Assembly (NCBI GenBank): GCA_035079385.1
Contig: JAVHKY010000077.1
Location: 372,001 to 436,000, forward strand
Direction: 5' to 3'
Origin: Aspidiotus rigidus
Taxonomy: Eukaryota > Arthropoda > Insecta > Hemiptera > Diaspididae
Length of the DNA stretch: 64,000 nucleotides
Shown here in pieces: positions 56,087 to 64,000 of the stretch. Numbering within the stretch: the first letter of the stretch is position 1; each line of letters opens with the position of its first letter. A model generated the notes under the pieces. That model had not been told where the DNA came from and made no database searches. It worked only from the letters and a program-made list of their open reading frames with translations. A program made the translations under genes and the position numbers.

Positions 56087-59000
56087 AATTGCTTCATCGG
56101 ACTAACAACAATGAATGAAGAAAAAAAAAGGAAAGGAAACGATACCGAATCAATCATTAGATGCTACTGCATCGTAAATTTAATGAGAAGAAAATAAGGC
56201 TACTTACATGTGATGCATTTAGAGTAAATAACTGGTTTGCTCGGAAGTGAAAACAATAACCTTCAATGGAATTTGGAAAACCTGACGTGACTTGTAAATT
56301 CGGGTTCCGTTTCCCGTCAACTGCCCGTACAGTACTCGAGTGAACTGAAGTGAACTGCTGCTGGTCGCTTACAAACTACTCTGCTGAACGTCGTTTGCTC
56401 GTCGCTATCGTCGCCACTCGCCTGGCGTTTGCTTGCAGCGGTTCTCGACTCTCGATTCTCGTGCCAAGTGTGCCAACGTGCTTTCAATATTGATAAAAAT
56501 ATTTTAATGATGACCGATGAGCGAAAGTCGATATTTCATACTGTCGATATTCTCAAGATTTTTATTCAAGGTACTATCGAGACTATCGACAAACCCGATA
56601 GTTCTTCCGTGGTTCTTCCTGAACACGATAGTCAGAAAAAGAAATGCCAATCAAGAAAAAAGTATCTATAAACCTCGTGAGATAGATACTTTTCTCCTGA
56701 TCGTTATTTTTTCAGAACGCCCCATGTTCAGAAATTGCTCATTTATAATAAGAACACTTATCAGATGTCACATGAACATCAAACTTAGCGGTTCTTGACA
56801 TGTACCAACTTTTGACAAACGAATATTTTAAGAACATCTAAATATTCGGTAAATTGGAGGATTTTTAGAAGTTTTTCGAGATGATGAGAAAATTGTTCAC
56901 TACATTAGTAAGTGCGCTAGCTCAAGTTCTACCATTGTTAATAAAATTGATCACTACGAATGAGAAATTAGTTAGTGCTCTAGAACAAAACAAATTTGAA
57001 TTTCTTGTATTTTAGCAGTGATGGAATGTAGCTCTCACGAGGATTTACAGTAGAAAATAGAAAATTGATGCAAAAACTCTGAAATTTTCAAAGTAGCAAT
57101 TGGAAGAAAAAAACGTGAAATGATTCATATTTGGTTCAAAAACAGCCGAATATTTGGAATAAAAATTGAAGAAATTTGATGACTTTTTGAGAGGTTGAAA
57201 AATGAGAAAATTGTTCTCTGCGTTAGAGAAATGAGTAAGTGCGCTCGAAGGAATATCTCTTATCTACTGGCGAGCAAGGAATCTGTTTAGTTGAAGGATT
57301 TTTCAATTTCAAAATCCAATTTAGAAACAAATTATTTAGTCGAAATTTCTGAAGTCCCCCACTCCCCTCATATATACAGCTAGAAAGCCGATATTTTTCC
57401 AAAATATTCTCTGTTCTAAGGTCAAGAAATTCTGATCACCAGACAGCCGATGGTTAATAGTAGATGTTCCCGCGCGGAGTATTTCTCCTTCAAACCTGTT
57501 GAAACTACCGAAATTTTTGAGGGTCGATAAGGAAACCTTCATTAAATACTTAAAGATAATTTTCAAATGATTTCATGACTGTGATAAAAAACTTCATCCA
57601 GTCTATAAATTATGAATAAAATTTGCGTAGCGTGGAAGTACGAAAGGCACATGGATGTCAATGGAACTATCAATTACTGTGATGTATAACTTATGAATCA
57701 TAACTTCTATTTATTGCAATGAAATGATGAGAATCATTTTTTGTTACCGTACCACAAGTTGAACTGCGTAATATTTAATTTTGAAACTCCAGATTTTCAA
57801 GTAAGACACTCAGAAATAACGCGATTCGACGACTTCCTGATTTATTTAACAAGAAAGAAAAAAGCAATTTTTGTCATTATTGAATGAAAAAATAAATCTC
57901 GAAGTACCTACCGGGAAATAATTGAGTAGTTATCCGCGAAAATGTAAAAATGTGTGTTTGTATGCGACTTACACATTCATATTTAAAAGAAATGGGCTAA
58001 TAAATGGAAGTCGAGGTCGCTTATTGTTGATTTTCATTTTAGTGAGGCAGATAACCGATGTAGGTAGGTAAAGTGTAAGTTATATATCTTTGACTGTATT
58101 TCATTGTTTTATGACTGTCTGAAATTAAAATGAAGAAAATTCTTTCTTATAATTAATTGACATAGCCTAAGGCAGGACGTATTTTATGCGCGATTTTATT
58201 TTTTTGCTTGTTCAATTTGAATACGTAGGTACATCATAATACATACCTATAAGAACGTATTTTGAAAACGTGGTGACTGTTCCCTAATCTCCTAATTATT
58301 TACATGGATTTACTGTAACTGAGGTAGTGTCCTCATTCCCTTTTCACTCCAGTCTTGCCTTGATTAAAGAAAAAAAAAGATTTTGTTATTTGTTAGGTGA
58401 CAACACAGTTGAAATACGTTTACGAGTAAAGTAAGTACCTATTTTCTCTCTAGAAGAAAAAAACTTTTAAGATGGTCGTTTAAACGACTGAACATAGAAA
58501 TTCTCTCTTTCAAATAGATTGGGAAAAAAATGAACATCACTCTCCTTTCTCTTTGAGTAAACTTGAATTTCTTGATGAACGCCATTCAAAATTTCCATTG
58601 ACCTTTCTACAATTCAACTAGATTCCTATAAAGACGAGTACGGACATTTGCTTCCATCACTCATCTTTGAGCAGAGTCCTCCATGTAATCCCTTTTGACT
58701 ATGTATCATGTAAACGGCGCTAACGTGTAGGAAACGACCGAAAAAAACGCTCACAGGTGCGATAAGGTTTGCAAAAACCACGAGCATTCAAATTACACAC
58801 GTCGTATTTTTCCTCCCTACCGCAAACGTGGTATTCGCTGACTATATTTTATACACGGAGGCCGTAAGCGTACCACAGTCGGCCATTGAATATAATATAC
58901 GTATATACATTTTGCTTAAGATCTTTGAAAATGTCTAATTTTCCAACCATTGATAATCTGAAAAACATCATCATGCATCAATGTAATCGATATATGAAAT

Positions 59001-60924
59001 CGAAGTGCAGTAAGCAAGCATATAAAATATTAATGCTACACTATCGCGTGTCTCTGGAGGAGACATATAAGATCCTGCCCGTTTTTTTTTTTTTTGGACA
59101 GATTACTAATCATTACACGCATCACGCGTAAGGAAAATTTCTCGTTCTATGATTTGCCGGGGGGTGGGGGAATACATAACCCTCATTACTATAAGGTGGC
59201 AATGAACTCAAGTTCTTCCTTAGTATTGGAGATCGAGATCGTCCGATACGACTGAACTGCGAATTGTGATATGGTACTCGTACGTCGACGAACTCGTTCG
59301 ATAGATTTTAAATTTTATAACATTGAGTCATGGGCTAGGTATACTTGGAAGAAAGACAGATAAAACTGTCGTTTCGTTTTATTCGTTAACTACCTTATCT
59401 TCAATCGCTGGTAAGTAATCGTATTTATTGTAAGTCGATTGAGATTTTTATGTACGTACAACTGCAAAAACCTTCACGGATCTTCAATCTAGACGATAAT
59501 AACATTTAAAAAAAAGTAATAATAATAACGTTTATTTGACGCCTAATTAAGAAACACGTTTTTTTTTTTGACATGAAAATGTTGAAGTTGATTTTTCATT
59601 TTGAAACTTCTCATTCGCAACAGTGCAAATTTCATAATTAATCTGTAACGGGTTCGTACTTCAAATGTATTTCTTGAAGATGAATCGCCAAATACGATCG
59701 TGACATCTTTCCAATAAATGGATATCTGCTCATCATTAATTTGACAATATTATGTGTACAAATAATGGAAGACGTAACAAGATTCTAATGAGAATTGCGA
59801 ATCATTTGCAGCCTAATTACCGGTCATCGTTTGTGCTGAAGTCACAATTATTAAATGTAAGAAAACGAGATGCAACTCATTCGTAAGTATGATGAATTGG
59901 GCAATACGTCGCAAGGTGAGAAAAAAAAGTGGCTCGAAGTTTCATCGACGTTTACGGCATCATCAAAAATGACGCGTTCCCCGTGAATCAGTCAGAGATG
60001 AATGTAGTCCTGTGTAAGGACAAAGCTTATGTAAAACCTGGCTATTCATAATCTATTTCCGCGAGATGTCTTCCATATTTTCGCGTCACCTTTTAACCAA
60101 AAGCATAATATTAAATATGGAAAAGGCAAGAAATACGGTGTGGTAAAATCAAACTTTAAAGTAGCTTTCAAAGTCCTTCAACCATTGGAAATAATATTAT
60201 GTCATTTTTTAGATCGATCAACCTATACATTGAAAATAGAAAAAAATTTAATTTAATTCGAAAGTGAAAAGTACCTAGCTGTACAGTTACAAAATGCTGA
60301 ATTATAGTCACTTTTCAAGATTTATCAACATACGTAGTCATTTCCCTTGTGATAAAGATACCTAATGACTCAGAATTTCGAAATAAAATCTAATGTTTCG
60401 ATCGGCCAAATCACTTAGGTATAATATTTCCCATATAAAAGATCAATCAATCTGCGAGAATTTGACCGGACCTCAACTTCTTTTTGTAAAACGATGAAAA
60501 TTGGTCGAATGGGATTCCGACGAAAAAATATCAGACATCATATAATTCTAGAATAAATTTAATAACATATATTCAAACTTGCACTCATATCACATCTTAA
60601 ATCTAACAAATAAACTATAAAAATATGATCGTAAAAAAAAAAAAATAATAAAATAAAATGCTTGTACCTAATGGAAAAGTTCACAATCATATTTTACAGT
60701 TACAAAGTTTAAATAAGTTAGAAGAAATACATAATATGTAATTAATTCTCACGTTAAAGAAAATTATTGAAAAATTCAATTTTTTTTTTCTTTCAAGAAA
60801 AATACTCCCAAAGCTAGAAAGTTTTCGTCTTTTTGTTTTCTTAATATTTCTTTATACGTATACAGTAGATAAAATATAAGTAATTATGCATTCATTCGTC
60901 GTCCACCTTTTGTTCAGAGAGATT
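56087..60924. other. Intergenic region after ADCK1
   Basis: The first few hundred bases contain the ADCK1 leader (a CG-rich stretch at 56380-56450 stands out). From 56460 to 60924 I recognise no conserved gene, RNA or complete transposon. Possible exon-like signals at 58931 and 59870 are listed as weak candidates. A G run lies near 59158-59170. Confidence 0.55.
58931..59131 (+). CDS. Weak candidate small reading frame, function unknown
   Basis: ATG in a good context (GAAAATGTC) opens 66 codons, starting MSNFPTIDNLKNIIMHQCNR. About 85 bases upstream is a TATA-like 'tatattttatac' (58842). A consensus donor (GTAAGC) lies at 59010, so it could instead be a first exon cut there. The last third of the frame crosses a 13-base T run, encoding four phenylalanines, which argues against it being coding to the end. 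I recognise no family. It may be chance. Confidence 0.2.
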   Translation: MSNFPTIDNLKNIIMHQCNRYMKSKCSKQAYKILMLHYRVSLEETYKILPVFFFFGQITNHYTHHA

Positions 60925-61049
60925 TCACCATAATCCAGAGGAATACCCTCCAGGTGGGACACGTCCACGGTTGGCAGCCGCTGCCGCTGCCGCGGCTGCA
61001 GCTGCAGCTGCATTAGTAGAAGATGCGTTAGATTTCTTTTCCACAGCAT
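60925..61049 (-). CDS. Jupiter: Last exon of a probable Jupiter/HN1-like gene
   Basis: A minus-strand exon with acceptor TTCTAG before 61049 encodes a 40-residue tail after a split codon: a short polar stretch (VEKKSNASSTN), 13 alanines, then NRGRVPPGGYSSGLW and a stop at 60925-60927. A PPGG-x-SS ending is typical of the Jupiter/HN1 (JPT) family of small, basic, disordered proteins; Drosophila Jupiter binds microtubules. The assignment rests on this short motif only. I found no further exons up to 64000, so the rest should lie beyond the window or in exons too short to see. Confidence 0.5.
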
Positions 61050-62654
61050 CTAGAAAACGAACAATAATAAATAGTATCATCAAACGTTACATTCATTATC
61101 CAATAATATCAAACGGGGTATCCGATAAGAAACAGAAAAATTTCTCCACTACGTAAACTTCAAAAAAATAAATATTGGATTCGGGTAATTTATTAATGGT
61201 CTAAACTTGACCAAAAACAAGAAACGTAGTCGTACGAAATTGATTAATGTTAAAATTAGAAAGACACTCGGTCCGTCCCATTTTTAGCACAAAAATAATT
61301 CCACGGAGCTGGAAGTTATTTTTACTGCATAAAATAATGTAGAGGTTTTGGAAACATAAACACTAGGAGAAAACTCATTCATCTTAATTAGCAAGCACAC
61401 TTCAACGCTCATCAAACACGTCTTTCCTTCAAGGAAACAATAGGCAATAAATTTAACACACGAAAGCGACGTTCCTGGTGAAGAGTAAATATGGAACTAA
61501 AACTTGGCCAAATGCTCATCTTAATTTGGAAATAACTTCTAGCTCATCATCATTGTTTTTACGTGTGTGCAATCCATTATTTTTTTATTTTTATTTTTTT
61601 GTTTTTAAAATTCAAGAAATAGGAAAATAAAGATAGTGAAGAGCTATCAATCCCCTAGAAAGAATTGTTTAAAATCAAATTTTGCTCGTGAAAAAAATAA
61701 ACAAAGATTGTACAGCTTTTAGAAAGCAGTTCCATTAAAAAATATTGACCGATGATTGCTGAATTTTTCTGAGTGATTATTCAGAAAATCGGCTTTTATG
61801 TTTTCAAGAATAGGTAATTCCAACGCCTCATTGAAGAAACGAAGTTCAACCAATACAAAAGTTTCTCAAATTCACTACAATGGATCAAATAAGTACACTT
61901 AATGACCAATAACGGAAACTCCATAAGAAATACATTCAGCGTTGTTCCTCGTCACTGTTTCCCATTCACCGCAATGTTAATTCAAACTTGAGAGCGAAAG
62001 AATCGCTGCAGGTGGCAATGAATGGAAGCTTGGCCGAAAAAGGTGATCGTGATATTAACTCACAATACTTTCTTATGACGAAAATAAAATTTTTCTAGAT
62101 CGCGATACTATCTAGCCAAAAATCATCAAGAAATCTTCTGGTAACCTTCTCCTACAAAGAATAACAGTCCTCAAGCTTTCTCGGAACTATATGACTCAAG
62201 TAATTCGCGATTTTCTCAAAGGATTTTCTTGACTTCATTTACTACTTATATGTAGCCAAATCGCATCTTCACCTTCTTGGCACACAACCTTTAATCTGCC
62301 AATAACAACTACTACACAGTATACCCCTTGAATAGGTGTAGCGATTCTAGCGCGCGATCGCTCTGTTAAAACAAATACCAAAGTACTAATCCGAACCGCA
62401 GCGCCACCAGCCATTCAAATAACACAGTGAGCTACGGATAATACCTGCCACCGCAGAGCATAAAAATCCAGCGGAGTTATATTCCGATATTCATCGTTTA
62501 GTGCATTTGAATTCATGGTCCAAGCTGAAAACACTTTTTTGAAGCTTTCCAAATGCTTCCCTCGTTTCATCGTTGGTAACTTTGCTCATTTTCTTATTTT
62601 AGTAAGTTGGTGATGAGTAAGACCAGTATTCTCATTTGGTACAAACAAAGAATA

Positions 62655-62850
62655 CCAGTAAATATGACGTTTAATGGGCATGGCACCACGTCGTTCTTAT
62701 GATTTTTTTCTAGTCGCGTCCATCATCATCTGGTAACACTAAGATGGATTCTTTGACAGACTTCTCAACAAAGACGATCAGGAGAAAGATACCTATCCGA
62801 TGTGAAGCATAGGTACTTTTTTCTTGATCAACATTTCCATTGAAACTTCC
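62655..62850 (+). repeat. Dispersed repeat shared with 19980-20150
   Basis: The stretch shares, in the same order and orientation, 'atgggcat-gcaccac', 'ttatgat-tttttctag', 'gatcaggagaaa', 'tatc', 'cataggtac' and 'cttgatc-acatttcc' with 19990-20145. The copy at 20 kb directly precedes the hAT-like element at 20164. No coding content is evident. Confidence 0.6.
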
Positions 62851-63252
62851 AATAGTATTGATAGTTTCAAGAAAAACTATGGGGACTATCGATAGTCTCG
62901 ATCACTTTATCTTTCCCCCCAAAATTCTGACTCTTAGTTTGAGTTCTGTGAATAAAATAGACTTTCTAAGAGTAACGATTTTTTTACCTCGGGTCCATCA
63001 TGCCAATGTTCCAACCTTCTCTCACTATTTATCATAATACTTGTACACCCAAATTTTGCGATGTTTGGACAACCCACGTTCAAGTTCTGTGTTTATCACC
63101 ACACCCCAACCAGTTCTGTTACATCCAGGAGTAACAGCCGTACAGTACAACTCGAGCTTATGGCTTCAACTTTAGACTTATGGCTCATAAGATTGAAGCT
63201 CAAGCTCAAACATTGAAGCCATGGGCCACTAATAAACAGCCAATATTTTTAT

Positions 63253-63393
63253 CTGCCGTACAAAGTAGAATGGACGTATCTGAATACTCACAATCTGCAG
63301 AAAAGAGATCCTTCAAGGCTTCAACACTAAGAACAATACCCTTTTTTGCTGATCGTCAATATGCAGATACGTCCATTCTATTTTGTATGGCAG
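63253..63393. mobile_element. 141-bp CTGCC-ended miniature element
   Basis: CTGCCGTACAAAGTAGAATG at the left and, read inward from the right, CTGCCATACAAAATAGAATG, both followed by GACGTATCTG, form a 30-bp inverted repeat with about two mismatches. TTAT flanks both ends (63249-63252, 63394-63397). The ends and the 4-bp duplication match the element at 28314-29609. Confidence 0.8.
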
Positions 63394-64000
63394 TTATCTC
63401 TTCCCGAGGTACGTGTACTCTTAACTTCAACGCCTTGCATCATTTTGAGGAACTGAATTTATCGTTCTATTTTGTTGCTTGTTAGGTGTGGCTTTACAAT
63501 GGTCCAATTTAATATAGCTTGAAACGAGTTCAATCTTTATTAATTTTCCTTTCAAGAATCTGAAAGTAGAGTTATACCTTGCAGGACAACCGTTTGTACA
63601 GTGAAGATGGGCTTATGTCTATTGTCTACCTCATGATGGAAAGCTTCCGCGCCCCTCACCCATTGTCCCTTTTTTGTTAGGCGCGATACTAGCGCAAATC
63701 GGCTCAATATGTTGTCTCTTTCTTCTACAATTGCCCTTCCCAGTTTTTATAACCTAAATCATTCAAATTTTGTTCGTGGGAATTTGTTGTGTTAGGAAAT
63801 TTTCTTCTTTGAAGTGGAAAAAAAGAGAAAAAAATAGACAGGCTTTTCTAATCTTATTCTCAGAAAATTTTCCTCATTTGAAGCTGCATCTTTGGCTTCT
63901 CCCTCTCCTAACTGGCTTCTTCCTGTTTTTCAGAAAAAAAATTATAATTTGTTTTAAATTTACCGCCTATTATTATTTTATAATTATTTCAGAGATATTA

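Larger units (their letters stand above)
61050..64000. other. Probable intron and repeat sequence at the window end
   Basis: AT-rich sequence with no recognised exon. If the exon at 60925-61049 is read correctly, this is at least partly its upstream intron. It contains the dispersed repeat at 62655-62850 and the small CTGCC element at 63253-63393. Confidence 0.5.

Overview
The window is nuclear DNA of an animal, most likely an insect; a hemipteran is my guess, and the sequence alone does not settle it. It is AT-rich, all protein genes are split by GT-AG introns, and the genes match conserved animal families. Between them lie microsatellites, satellites, palindromic DNA elements and Penelope-type retroelements. 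Nothing looks bacterial or viral. I rebuilt the genes by hand from splice sites, reading-frame phase and family similarity; five close into complete frames.

Layout: (1) 1-9047 holds no recognised gene. The first 5 kb is a repeat field: a 45-bp satellite in both orientations, TTTA microsatellites, foldback units and a 630-bp hAT-like element with a perfect 8-bp target duplication. (2) 9048-11964, minus strand: arfaptin, 6 exons, 305 residues. (3) 12503-15884, plus strand: a CABLES-family cyclin-box protein, 10 exons, 473 residues, head-to-head with arfaptin across a 538-bp spacer with four GATA motifs. (4) 16687-44715, minus strand: UTP-glucose-1-phosphate uridylyltransferase, 9 shared coding exons plus two candidate alternative first exons at 41.4 and 44.7 kb. 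Its first intron (16-20 kb) is full of transposons, including a Penelope cluster at 37.1-40.5 kb. (5) 45366-51498, plus strand: the single Girdin/Daple (CCDC88) homologue seen here, 24 exons, 1166 residues, ending in the Gly-Cys-Val tail known from Daple. (6) 52584-56086, minus strand: an ADCK1-like UbiB-family atypical kinase, 10 exons, 516 residues. (7) 60925-61049, minus strand: probable last coding exon of a Jupiter/HN1-like gene whose 5' part lies outside the window or was not found.

The genes do not form a pathway. They are ordinary housekeeping and cell-biology genes: Golgi membrane curvature, cell-cycle kinase signalling, UDP-glucose synthesis, actin/Wnt scaffolding, and mitochondrial UbiB-type kinase. 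Arfaptin-CABLES and UGP exon 1a-Girdin are divergent pairs that may share promoter DNA; CABLES-UGP and Girdin-ADCK1 are tail to tail. The unusual content is the mobile DNA: several short palindromic elements carry precise target duplications (8, 8, 6, 4 and 4 bp), one sits inside a dead Penelope copy, and one 4-bp-duplication family has two copies 34 kb apart.
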